This document shows positions 47,870 to 59,000 of a stretch of 64,000 bases of DNA, in pieces. Made by a program: the position numbers and the translations under genes. The notes under the pieces were generated by a model that searched no databases, was not told where the DNA came from, and worked only from the letters and a program-made list of their open reading frames with translations. The DNA is from Rapana venosa. Lineage: Eukaryota; Mollusca; Gastropoda; Neogastropoda; Muricidae. The stretch spans positions 39,983,643 to 40,047,642 of the forward strand of contig CM054141.1 of the NCBI GenBank assembly GCA_028751875.1, written 5' to 3'. Positions within the stretch are counted from its first letter, which is position 1, and each line of letters starts with the position of its first letter.

Positions 47870-48830
47870 GCGCCATGTTGAGGTTTGCTTTCCTCCTCCC
47901 TTCCCTCCGCCATGTTAGTTTTCCCTCCTGGAGGTTTGTTTCCTCCTCGCCATTGATTGTTTCTCCTCCGCCATGTTGAGGTTTGCTTTCCTCCTCCTCC
48001 GCCATGTTGAGGTTTGTTTTCCTCCTCCTCCGCCATGTTGAGGTTTGTTTTCCTCCTCCTCCGCCATGTTGAGGTTTGTTTCCTCCTCCTCCTCCACCAT
48101 GTTGAGGTTTGCTTTCCTCCTCCTCCGCCATGTTGAGGTTTGTTTTCCTCCTCCTCTGCCGCCATGTTGATGTTTGTTTTCCTCCTCCTCCGCCATGTTG
48201 AGGTTTGCTTTCCTCCTGTGCCGCCATGTTGAGGTTTGTTTTCCTCCTCCTCCTCTGCCGCCATGTTGAGGTTTGTTTTCCTCCTCCTCTGCCGCCATGT
48301 TGAGGTTTGTTTTCCTCCTCCTCTGTCGCCATGTTGAGGTTTGTTTTCCTCCTCCTCTGCCACCATGTTGAGGTTTGTTTTCCTCCTCCTCTGCCGCCAT
48401 GTTGAGGTTTGTTTTCCTCCTCCTCCTCTGCCGCCATGTTGAGGTTTGTTTTCCTCCTCCTCCTCCTCCGCCATGTTGAGGTTTGTTTTCCTCCTCCTCT
48501 GCCGCCATGTTGAGGTTTGTTTTCCTCCTCCTCTGCCGCCATGTTGAGGTTTGTTTTCCTCCTCCTCCTCTGCCGCCATGTTGAGGTTTGTTTTCCTCCT
48601 CCTCCTCCTCCGCCATGTTGAGGTTTGATTTCCTCCTCCTCTGCCGCCATGTTGAGGTTTGTTTTCCTCCTTCTCCTCTGCTGCCATGCTGAGGTTTGTT
48701 TTCCTCCTCCTCCTCTGCCACCATGTTGAGGTTTGATTTCCTCCTCCTCTGCCGCCATGTTGAGGTTTGTTTTCCTCCTCCTCCTCTGCTGCCATGCTGA
48801 GGTTTGTTTTCCTCCTCCTCCTCCATGCAT
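47870..48830 (+). repeat. 31/34/37 bp minisatellite, subfamily CATGTTGAGGTTTG
   Basis: About 26 units beginning CATGTTGAGGTTTGTTTTCC, ending TCCGC (31 bp) or TCTGCCGC (34 bp), with 37 bp forms carrying an extra CTC. All lengths are 1 mod 3, so each open frame on the minus strand reads the three possible translations in turn (NLNMAAEEEEN, KPQHGGRGGGK, QTSTWRQRRRKT), a 34-residue period over three units. All three minus frames stay open for 310-375 codons. I read this as a property of the repeat, not a gene. Confidence 0.95.
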
Positions 48831-49190
48831 GAGTTTGTTTCACTGTCCTCCATGTGATCTTTGTTTTCTCTTGTATCATGCTTATATTTTTTATCTCACC
48901 ACCGTATGTTGTTTTCTCTCTTCCGCCATGTTGAGGTTTGTTGTTGTTCCTCCTCTGCAGTTTAATTTGTTCTTCCTCCTCTCTTTCGAGGTTTATTTTC
49001 CTCTCCTCGCATTTGAGATTTGTTTTCCTCTTCCGCCATTGGTGTTATGCATTTGTTGTCTCCTCTACGCTATGTTTATAGTGTGTGTCCTTTCGCCGCT
49101 GTGTTAGTTTGGTTTCCTTCCTTTCAATACTGAGCTTTTGAGTTTGACTTGTATCTTCCCCATTTTAGTTTGATGTCTCCTCTCAACCGA
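48831..49190 (+). repeat. Decayed trailing edge of the array
   Basis: Partial units (CGCCATGTTGAGGTTTG at 48926) with increasing divergence to about 49190. Confidence 0.7.
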
Positions 49191-49910
49191 ACCATGTTCT
49201 AGTATTAACAAAAGGAAAAGTGTAACATTTTAAATGCAAGGCTCTGGAGGTGAAAACAGCATTGACCTGCGGAACAGAGATACATGCAACAGAACTGTGA
49301 TTTGTGATTTCAGCTCTGATTTTCATGTCCATCAATTTCTATTAACTGTAACTTCGTAAACTAAGTCCACAGTTTCAAGGGCTATATTATAATCTATTTC
49401 GCATAAAAGGTTGGTTTGCATCTGTCTCTCTGATCATAACGTTGATATGTCAAACCGTGCAATGTAGATAGTTGGCGAAGAATTCTGCGAACTGAAGCCC
49501 GTGGTCGACCAAGACCTGAGCCATGGGTTGATTACTACCATACGCATGTTTACAGGAATTATTTCCTCGCGAAAATAACACCAATATCTACTTTACTTAA
49601 TCCCTTAATTCCCTTGAGTGGATGTGACTATATTAGTACTACAAACGCACGTGAAAGCTCTTGTGCAAATTCTAAGCGGCGTTTTCTTTCAGAAATGCAC
49701 TTAATAGATGATATTAGCATTTATTACAAAAAAAGAAATTACACATTCTATCCACTCATGCACACTGATACCATTCTTCAACATCAATGGGATTGCGGCT
49801 ACCTTATATGGTGCCACAAACACACACAGAGAAATCTTTCATTATGAACCTCGAATTCTAATCATAAAGTTAAAAAAAAAATAGAAAAAGACAAAGACTA
49901 TCGCCGACGT

Positions 49911-50175
49911 GTGTATTTGTTGTGTGTGAGTTGTGTGTGTGTGTTGTGTAGGAAGAGACAGATTGTGTATGCGTGCGTGCTGATACATGTGTGCTGTGCG
50001 CACGTGCATATGTGTGCTTACACCGCATCTTGTGCATGCAAGACTTTTGCATTGAGCCATACGTGTGCACGCTGTATTTGTGCTGCTGCTTGAGCATGTA
50101 TTTGTATGAGTACGTGCACTATTATATTATATTACTTATATATATATGTGGTGTGTGTGTGTGTGTGATGTGGTG
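49911..50175. repeat. GT-rich degenerate repeat and (GT)n
   Basis: Degenerate TGTGTG/TGCGTGC sequence from 49911 to 50000, and TATATA then GTGTGT at 50135-50167. Confidence 0.8.
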
Positions 50176-50276
50176 TTTTGTGTGTGTGCACGTCGTGTCT
50201 TTCATGTGACTGTGAGCGTTTGAGGTGTAGTTGTTGTGTAGTGTGGTTTTGCATGCCATGTCCATGACCCACAGTT

Positions 50277-50490
50277 ATTTGGATGTGACTATGAACCAAG
50301 GCCCCGTGTCCGAACCCACGCTGAACATCTAGCAGACGCGCTTAAACCTGTTCCACTTTTTGAAAGAGTAGGCCATTTTGTTCTGGGTGGTAACAGTTGA
50401 AACATTTACAAAACTGCATACACATGGGAACTGGATGTAAACATGCATGCCTGTGCTTATTCCAACATGGTCGAAAAAAATAATGCATAA
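50277..50490 (+). mobile_element. SINE-B copy
   Basis: GGATGTGACTATGAACCAAG, GCCCCGTGTCCGAACCCACG, CTGAACATCTAGCAGACGCG, CCTGTTCCACTTTTTGAAAG, AGTAGGCCATTTTGTTCTGG, ACACATGGGAACTGGATGTA and TGTGCTTATTCCAACATGGT follow the family order. No head or AT tail is clear. Confidence 0.8.
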
Positions 50491-50734
50491 AAACATATTT
50501 ATCTGTTTTTATCCCTATGTGTAAGATAACTTTGCAAGGCTTATTCAACTTCACATTCTTCTTACCTTGATTTTAAGAACATGTCATAAGCTCCAATGAC
50601 GTCAATGATGATGACCTTATTTTCTTCTTCTTTGCATCATCTCTCCTGGCTTTAGTCTCCAACATCCTCTAGGACAAACAGTGGTAAATCAACTTCACCA
50701 ATCAACAGGAAATTATATATTAAAATATCCACCA

Positions 50735-51022
50735 ACGCTATAGCCCAGAAGTTGAGACCATTCAACGTCAATCCAATGGTCCATGAAGTCGTGGGTTTGA
50801 ATCTCTAAGGCGTCTGGTGAATTAAAGGTGGGGATTATTACACCTCCCAAGGTCAACATCAAGTGCAAACCTACCAGTTCCCGCCTTGTATATACACACG
50901 CAGAAGATCAAATATGCACATTGAAGATCCCTTAACTCATGCCAGCACCTGGTGTTTTGAAGTCGGAATGCAGCTACCTTTAATGTGAAAAAAAAACGGT
51001 TGCATAAGTAAAATCTCACCAT
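50735..51022 (+). mobile_element. SINE-A copy with decayed tRNA-like head
   Basis: The head (about 50735-50806) has a B-box-like GGGTTTGAATC at 50793-50803 and a weak A-box region near TATAGCCCAGAAGTTGAG. The body then follows: GTCTGGTGAATTAAAGGTGG, CTCCCAAGGTCAACATCAAG, TATATACACACGCAGAAGAT, GAAGTCGGAATGCAGCTACC. This is the only SINE-A copy here that retains the head, showing the family is tRNA-derived. Confidence 0.8.
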
Positions 51023-51185
51023 TGGTGAAAATCAAAGCTTTAGCAAAGGAACAGGAAAAATATTAAAAGAACATGTTTCAAAAAAATTGAGCGTTTCTTT
51101 TTCTTAGAAAAAGAGCTTAATATCTCATGAGTATTTCATGGCTCATTGCTTTATACAAACCAATTTCAGGCCTGCCTCTCTCTCG

Positions 51186-51259
51186 CTCGCACGCACACAT
51201 GCATAAACACATGTGCAGCACACACGCACGCACACACACTTGGGCACACCCATGCGCAC

Positions 51260-51310
<51 letters not shown>

Positions 51311-51312
51311 TC
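51186..51312. repeat. CA-rich tract and (TA)n microsatellite
   Basis: CACGCACACA-type sequence at 51186-51260, then pure TA at about 51261-51305. Confidence 0.95.
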
Positions 51313-51542
51313 TACCACACACAGGCACACTATTTCTATTTCTTTTTGCGCCACCCAGTCTCGTTCATTTAAACAAAATAATTGACAACACCATATGTAA
51401 AATGTCAGACAAAAAGATAGCCCTTCCCACACATGTAACCTTTGTCCAGTAATGAGCAAGCAGCTTATAAACGCACACAAACCAATCAAGTGTACACTGT
51501 CTATAAAGGAACAACAAAAACACCTTTATACTTGTCACTTAG

Positions 51543-51662
51543 TCGTTAGGATGAGACTACAAACTAAGTTTTATATGCAAACGTAGGGAAAGTATCCTAC
51601 GCATACGTTAAGACCCGTTCCACTCTTGGAAGAGTAGGTTATTGGGTGCCATTACCAACAAA
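51543..51662 (+). mobile_element. SINE-B copy (partial)
   Basis: GTTAGGATGAGACTACAAAC, ACGCATACGTTAAGACCCGT, TCCACTCTTGGAAGAGTAGG, TTATTGGGTGCCATTACC follow the family order. The copy stops at about 51662 where element H begins. Confidence 0.75.
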
Positions 51663-52079
51663 TTTCAAAATGTATGTTTGTCTGTCGTGTACGATGATGA
51701 CCTCCAGAACAGCAGAGAAGGCAGCTGCTTTTTCGGGAAACTGGGCAGAAATGTGATTATGGTGGAGATGCCTTTCCCACAGTACATCCACACTCTCTCG
51801 GCCAAGTGGGCATAAGGAGAGTCAGCGTTGGAGACGTTCTCCAAAGGCCAACCAGCCCCCAGGGCTGCAGCACATAAGGACTGTGCGAGTCAAGCCTCCT
51901 AGTCAGAGAGTCATAGTCGATCACTAAAGACTAAGCTGTAAAGTGGAATTCCATGAGTGGGAAAGCCACTGGTCATACAGCCTCTCACTTTGCTGTTGCC
52001 TCCAGCGTCAATGGTTTAATCAAGAACTGTGATAGAGCCCAGGCGCTGACGGCTGGGGGTGATTATAAAAAAATAAACA
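51663..52079 (+). mobile_element. Dispersed element H, unclassified
   Basis: Sequence with ATGTTTGTCTGTCGTGTACG, CCTCCAGAACAGCAGAGAAG, TATGGTGGAGATGCCTTTCC, CGGCCAAGTGGGCATAAGG, GTGCGAGTCAAGCCTCC, AGAGAGTCATAGTCGATCAC and TTGCCTCCAGCGTCAATGG. I recall similar blocks as a dispersed gastropod repeat, but there is no second copy in this window to prove it. It runs into a SINE-A 3' end at 52080. Confidence 0.4.
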
Positions 52080-52172
52080 GCATGCACACTGCTGTGGTGT
52101 GTAGACATTATCCCCGAAGTCAAAGTGTGGCTACCTTAGCGGTAAGCAAATGCAGTCCCATTGACAATTTAT
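52080..52172 (+). mobile_element. SINE-A 3' fragment
   Basis: GCATGCACACTGCTGTGG, TTATCCCCGAAGTCAAAGTG, TGGCTACCTTAGCGGTAAGC, AAATGCAGTCCC. The GAAGTC-A-AATG/GTG-GCTACCTT block is shared with 50952-50980 and 44955-44975. Confidence 0.6.
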
Positions 52173-52384
52173 GACTATTAGAGAACCCTGGAACTTTAAA
52201 CGAGAAACAATTAAAAAAATAGAGCAACAAAAAGAAAACAAAAGAAAAGACACTGACGAGAGCATTATGACAGTGTTGAATGGCTACATTAGAATGTGCA
52301 CTTGATTGTATATGACTGACACTATGTGTATGTGCTGGTGGGTTGTGTGGAAGTGGTGAACAGGTGCTTCATTGCGTGCGGGTA

Positions 52385-52680
52385 TGCAGCTGAGGTATAG
52401 CCTGATGGTGAGAGTGATGTGCATTTACCCTTGTGATCTGCTGACCCAGTTCGATTATTGTTCCAGAGGACGTTGTGTCTGGAGTTATCAGTGTCGACTC
52501 CACCCCCCCTAAAAGTCCTTTGGATGAGACTATAAATCGTTGGCTCATGTGCGAAAGCATGCAGAACATCTTGCGCACACGTGAAAACCCGTTCCACTTT
52601 TCGAAAGACCATTGTGTGCTGGTGTGAACAAATGACAAAATTTACAAAACGGCATACACAAAAGAAAAAGAGCATACATA
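52385..52680 (+). mobile_element. SINE-B copy with tRNA-like head, most complete
   Basis: A head with A-box-like TATAGCCTGATGGTGAGAG (about 52396-52414) and B-box-like AGTTCGATTATT (about 52447-52458) precedes the body: TTTGGATGAGACTATAAATC, CATGTGCGAAAGCATGCAG, AACATCTTGCGCACACGTGA, CGTTCCACTTTTCGAAAGA, CATTGTGTGCTGGTGTGAAC. It breaks off in a GT microsatellite at 52681, so the CTATATAA end is missing. It shows that family B is a tRNA-derived SINE. Confidence 0.8.
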
Positions 52681-52807
52681 TGTGTGTGTGTGTGTGTGTA
52701 TGTGTGTGTGTGTGTGTGTGTGTATGTGTGTGTGTCTGTGTGTGCATACGTGCGTGCGTGCGTGTGTGTATGTATGTGTGTATGTATGTAAATATGTATG
52801 TATGTGT
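52679..52807. repeat. (GT)n and (TATG)n microsatellite
   Basis: GT repeats at 52679-52745, then GTGC/GTAT and TATG repeats to about 52806. Confidence 0.95.
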
Positions 52808-52840
52808 ATTACCTTTGTTTGGAAGATGTGGCCTCCTGTT

Positions 52841-54889
52841 AAACCTTGGTTTTGTTTTCCACTGTTGCCATGTTGATGTTTGGTTTCCTCATCCATCCTG
52901 ATGATGTTTTGCCTCCTCTGTCATGTAGATAGTCGTCTTTCTCCTCCACCACTATGATGCTTGTGTTTGTCTGAAATCTCCATCTTCGTTTTCTTTCTAC
53001 GCCATCTTGACCTTTGAAATCTTTCTACGCAAACTTGATCTTTGTTATCTTTCTATGCAAACTTGACCTTTGTTCTCTTTCTACTCCATCTTGACCTCTG
53101 TTAATGTCTACACATACTTGACTTTTTTTGTCCTACACCATATTGATTTCTCTGTTTTCTTTCTATGGCATCTTCATTTTTGTTTTCTTTCTACGCCATC
53201 TTTGATTTCCGCTTTCTTTCTACGACATCTTGACCTTTGCTCTCTTTCTACGCCATCTTTGATTTCTGCTTTCTTTCTACGCCATCTTGACCTTTGCTCT
53301 CTTTCTACACCATCTTGACCTTTGCTTTCTTTCTACGCCATCTTGGTTTCTTTTCTAAAACATCTTGCTCTCTGTTTTCTTTCTACGCTATCCTCGTTTC
53401 CTTTCTACAACATCTTGCTCTCTGTTTTCTTCCTACGCCATCTTTGTTTCCTTTCTAAAACATCTTGCTCTCTGTTCTCTTTCTATGCTATCTTGATCTC
53501 TGTTTTCTGTCCACACTATCTTACTCTATGTTTTCTTTCTATGCCATTTTGATTTTCGTTTTCTTCCACAGTCGTCTTGATGCTTGCTCTGTTTGTCTAC
53601 CATTCCTGCAAGATGTTGATGCGTTTTGCTTTCCTTTACCTTCTTGATGTTTTTCTCCCCCTGCCATCCTGACATTTTATTTTCTCTCTGCACCATCTTG
53701 ATATTTGTTTTCTTCCTCAACCGACTTGATATTTTGTTATCTTCATCCGCCATCCTTATTTTGCTTTCCTCTCCTCCCATGTTGATGTTTATTTTTATCA
53801 CGATTTTTTGTCTTTTCCCTCCCTTATGTTGATATTTACTTTTTTGTTTTCTGACACGTTTTTGGTTGCCTCCTTCATTTGTTATACTGAATTTTCTTTC
53901 ACCATGTTGATGTTTGTATTATTTCCTCTGTCATGGCGATGTTTTCTCTTCCTCTGCAATATTGATTCTGTCCCCCACCTCCACCATGTTGATGTTTTAT
54001 TTTCTTCCTCCTCCAAATTGATTTGTTCTTCTTTCCCCACCATTTGATATTGATATTCCTCCTTCGCCTTCTTGAAGTTTGCTTCCCTCCTCTGCGATCT
54101 TGGTATTTGTATTCATCCTCCCCTTCTTTGGTACTTGATTTATTTTGCTGCTATGTTGATTTTTGTGTACTGGTTTTCTTTTGCTGCCTTGTCAGTACTT
54201 GTTTTCTTTATTGACCATGTTGATGTTTAATTTATCTATCCATTGTCTTGGCGTTTCGTTTCCCTCTTCTGTCATCTTGGAATTTGTATCTTTGCCTCCC
54301 CTACTTTGGTACTTGTTTTCTTTTTCTGCCATGTTAATATTTTGTTTTCTCTATTTAACATGTTGATGTTTAATTTCTCTCTACGTTGTTTTGGTGTTTG
54401 TACTTTTCCTCAGCAATGATGATATTTGTTTTTGCCCTCATGTTGAGGTGTCCTTTCATCTTTTGCCATGTTGGTTAGTTTTTTCCTACCCGATCTCGAT
54501 ATTTACTTTTCTCCTATGCTGTCTTCTTGTTTCCTTTCTAGATCCGCCATGGTGACATTAGTTTTCCTTTTATTGGCATGTTGGTACGTGTCATGTTTCT
54601 CCTCTATATTGATCTGTGTTCGATTCCTCTGCCATAGTGATGCTTTTCTTTTTGTCTGCCATCTTTATCATCATTTTTCCTCCTCCATCATCTTGATATT
54701 GGTTATTTTTCACCACAATCGTTATATTTTCTCTTGCTCGTCCACCATCTTGATATTAGTTTTTTTCTTCCACTAGTTTGATATTACTTCTAGTTCCCGA
54801 TGTTATGTTGACGTTTGCCGTTTTCCACCACTACATTCATGTTAGTTGTGCTCCTCCACCGTGCTAATATTTTTCTTGCTACGCTATAT
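52841..54889 (+). repeat. Minisatellite, 28 bp block then decayed units
   Basis: At 53000-53570 units such as CATCTTGACCTTTGCTCTC plus TTTCTACGC (28 bp) are regular. The remainder has diverged cores (CATGTTGATGTTTG, CATCTTGATATTTG) in T/C-rich sequence. No gene is seen. Confidence 0.85.
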
Positions 54890-55345
54890 TAATATGTGTT
54901 CTTGCCACGAAAGGTTGATAATTGTTTTCTTGCCACTTGAGGTTGATATTTGTTTTCTTGCCACGGTAGGTTGACATTTTTTTTCTTGACTCTTGAGTTT
55001 GATATTTGCTTTCTTGCCACGTTAGGTTGAAATGTGTTTTCTTGCCACGTTAGGTTGAAATGTGTTTTCTTGCCACGTTAGGTTGACATTTGTTTTCTTG
55101 CCACGTTAGGTTGACATTTGTTTTCTTGCCACGTTAGGTTGACATTTGTTTTCTTACCACGCTAGGTTAATATGCGTTTTCTTGCAATGCTAGGTTGACA
55201 TTTATTTTCTTGCCATGTTAGGTTGACATTTGTTTTCTGGACACGTTAGGTTGACATTTGTTTTCTTGCTAGGCTAGGTTGATATTTGTGTTCTTCCTAT
55301 GCTATATTGATATTTGGTGGAGGTTTTGCTACGCTAGGTTGATAT
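54890..55345 (+). repeat. 28 bp minisatellite, subfamily GTTAGGTTGACATTTG
   Basis: Units start GTTAGGTTGACATTTGTTTTC and end CTTGCCAC. It lacks the C/T triplet linker of other subfamilies. Regular from about 55010 to 55270. Confidence 0.9.
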
Positions 55346-56069
55346 TTGTGTTCTTCTTATGCTATGTTGATGTTTTTCTTCTTCTTCCATCATGTTACTT
55401 TTCGTTTTCTCTCTCTCCATGTTGATGTTTACTTTTTTCCCTTGACTTCTTGATGTTTCTGTTTTTTCCCTCAATATTCTCGTTTATTGTCCTCTTCCAT
55501 CAGCTTAGCATTTGTCCTCTTCCTCTGCTGTCTTGTGACATTTGCTTTATCCTTATTCCATGTTGATGTTTGTTTTTCTCCTTCGTCATCTTAATGATTG
55601 TTTTCCTCCTCCGTCATATCTTCTTTACTTTCTCTGTCATGTTGATGTGCTCTGTCTAGCTCCGCTATGTTGATGTTTCCTTTCATCCTAAGTCTTATTA
55701 ATTATTGTTCTCTTCCTCCACAATCTCGGTATTTCTTTCTTCCTCTCACACGCTAATATTTGCTCTCTTGTTTCGTTATCGTGTTATCTTTTCTACCTCT
55801 GCTACTTTGAATGTTTATTTTTCTCCACCATTCTGATGTTTGTTTTCTTTCCCCACTATTCTGATGTTTGTTTTCTTTCTTCACTATTCTGATGTTTGTG
55901 TTCTCTCTCTGCGATCATGTTTTTCTTTCCCACCAATTCTGTGTTTGTTTACTTTTTTCCACAACCGTATATGGGTGGGGTTCTTTCCTTAACAAGGTGA
56001 TACCTTTTTTTTCTTTTACTTTTCTGTAGTTATTTTTCTTTCTCTCCATCAATTTTTTTCCCTTTATCT
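55346..56069 (+). repeat. Decayed minisatellite
   Basis: Diverged units, with a short regular block ACTATTCTGATGTTTG at 55830-55900. Confidence 0.8.
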
Positions 56070-59000
56070 GCCATCAGGTTTGTTTTCTTTCTCCTCCACC
56101 ACCATGTGTGTTTTCTTTCTCCTCCACAATCGTGTTTTCTTTCCCCTCCTCCACCTTATTTTGTTTTCTTTCTCCTCCACCATTCTGTTTGTTTTCTTTC
56201 TCCTCCATCATCATGTTTGTTGTCTTTCTCCTCCACCACCATGTTTGTTTTCTTTCTCCTCCACCACCATGTTTGTTTTCTTTCTCCTCCACCACCATGT
56301 TTGTTTTCTTTCTCCTCACCACCATGTTTGTTTTCTTTCTCCTGCACAATTGTGTTTTCTTTCCTTTCCCCTCCGCCACCTCACTTTGTTTTCTTTCTCC
56401 TCCACCACCATGTTTGTTTTCTTTCTCCTCCACCACCATGTTTGTTTTCTTTCTCCTCCACAACCGTGTTGTTTTCTTTCTCCTGCACAATTGTGTTTTC
56501 TTTCCTTTCCCCTCCGCCACCTCACTTTGTTTTCTTTCTCCTCCACCACCATGCTTGTTTCTTTCTCCTCCACAACCGTGTTGTTTTCTTTCTCCTGCAC
56601 AATTGTGTTTTCTTTCCTTTCCCCTCCGCCACCTCACTTTGTTTTCTTTCTCCTCCACCACCATGTTTGTGTTCTTTCTCCTCCAGCATGTTTGTTTTCT
56701 TTCTCCTCCACCACCATGTTTGTGTTCTTTCTCCTCCAGCATGTTTGTTTTCTTTCTCTTGTACCATCATGTTTGTTTTGCTTTTTCCTCCATCATGTTT
56801 GTTTTCTTTCTCTTGTACCATCATATTTTTCTTTCTCCTCCTTCACCATGTTTGTTTTCTTTCACCTCCACAATCGTGTTTTCTTTCCTTTCCTCTGCTC
56901 CACCTTAACTGTTTTCCTTTGTCCTCCTTCACCACGTTTGTTTTCTTTCTCCTCCACCACCATGCTTGTTTTCATTCTCCTCCACCATCATGTTTGTTTG
57001 CTTTCTCCTCCACAATCATGTTTGTTTTCTTTCTCCTCCACCATGTTTGTTTTCTTTCTCCTCCACCACCATGTTTGTTTTCTTTCTCCTCCATCACCAT
57101 CATGTTTGTTTTCTTTCTCCTCCACCATCATGTTTGTTTTCTTTCTCCTCCACCATCATGTTTGTTTTCTTTCTCCTCCATCATCATGTTTGTTTTCTTT
57201 CTCCTCCATCATCATGTTTGTTTTCTTTCTCCTCCATCATCATGTTTGTTGTCTTTCTCCTCCACCACCATGTTTGTTTTCTTTCACCTCCACAACCATG
57301 TTTGTTTTCTTTCACCTCCACAACCATGTTTGTTTTCTTTCACCTCCACCACCATGTTTGTTTTCTTTCACCTCCACAACCATGTTTGTTTTCTTTCACC
57401 TCCACAACCATGTTTGTTTTCTTTCACCTCCACAACCGTTTTGTTTTCTTTCTCCTGCACAATTGTGTTTTCTTTCCTTTCCCCTCCTCCACCTCACTTT
57501 GTTTTCTTTCTCCTCCACCACCATGTTTGTGTTCTTTCTCCCAGCATGTTTGTTTTCTTTCTCCTCCTTCACCATGTTTGTTTTCTTTCTCCTCCACCAC
57601 CATGTTTGTGTTCTTTCTCCTCCAGCATGTTTGTTTTCTTTCTCCTCCACCATCATGTTTGTTTTGCTTTTCCTCCATCATGTTTGTTTTCTTTCTCTTG
57701 TACCATCATATTTTTCTTTCTCCTCCTTCACCATGTTTGTTTTCTTTCACCTCCACAATCGTGTTTTCTTTCCTTTCCTCTGCTCCACCTTAACTGTTTT
57801 CCTTTGTCCTCCTTCACCACGTTTGTTTTCTTTCTCCTCCATCACCACGTTTGTTTTCTTTCTCCTCCATCACCATGCTTGTTTTCGTTCTCCTCCTCCA
57901 TGTTTTTTTTCTTCTCCACCATCTTTTTTTTTACTCCACCACCATGTTTGTTTTCTTTCTCCTCCACCATGTTTGTTTTCTTTGTCCTCCACCACCATGT
58001 TTGTGTTCTTTCTCCTCCAGCATGTTTGTTTTCTTTCTCCTCCACCATCATGTTTGTTTTCTTTCTCCTCCACCATCATGTTTGTTTGTTTTTCCTCCAT
58101 CATGTTTGTTTTCTTTCTCTTTGTACCATCATATTTTTCTTTCTCCTCCTTCACCATGTTTGTTTTCTTTCACCTCCACAATCGTGTTTTCTTTCCTTTC
58201 CTCTGCTCCACCTTAACTGTTTCCTTTGTCCTCCTTCACCACGTTTGTTTTCTTTCTCCTCCATCACCATGCTTGTTTTCGTTCTCTTCCTCCATGTTTT
58301 TTTTTCTTCTCCACCATCTTTTTTTTTACTCCTCCACCATGTTTGTTTTCTTTCTTCTCCACCATCATGTTTGTTTGCTTTCTCCTCCACCACCATGTTT
58401 GTTTGCTTTCTCCTCCACCATCATGTTTGTTTGCTTTCTCCTCCTCCACCATGTTTGTTTGCTTTCTCCTCCACCATCATGTTTGTTTGCTTTCTCCTCC
58501 ACCATCATGTTTGTTTGCTTTCTCCACCACCACCATGTTTGTTTTCTTTCTCCTCCTTCACCATGTTTGTTTTCTTTCACCTCCACAACCATGTTTGTTT
58601 TCTTTCACCTCCACCATGTTTGTTTTCTTTCTTCTCTACTATGTTTGTTTTCTTTCTCCTCCACCACCATGTTTGTTATCTTTTTCCGCATCATGTTTGT
58701 TTTCTTTCTCCTCCCCCATCATGTTTCTTTTTTTTCTCCTCCACCAGCATGTTTGTTTTCTTTCTCTCCACCATGTTTGTTTCTTTCTCCTCCACCACCA
58801 TGTTTGTGTTCTTTCTCCTCCACCACCGTGTTTGTTTCTTTCTCCTCCACCATGTTTGTTTTCTTTCCCTCCACCACCAAGTTTGTGTTCTTTCTCCTCC
58901 ACAACCATGTTTGTCTTCTTTCTCCCCCACAACCATGTTTGTTTCTTTCTCCTCCACTACCATGTTTGTTTTCTTTCTCCTCCACAATCGTGTTTTTTTC

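Larger units (their letters stand above)
49191..52840. other. Non-satellite island 4
   Basis: Contains a dense run of SINE-derived elements from 50277 to 52680 and GT/TA microsatellites. Positions 49191-49900 and 50500-50730 are ordinary AT-rich sequence with no gene recognised. Confidence 0.7.

Noticed and set aside
47706..48879. Minus-strand frames of 312-374 codons rich in Glu, Lys and Gln
   Set aside because: They are three readings of the same 34 bp units. All are open for the same compositional reason.
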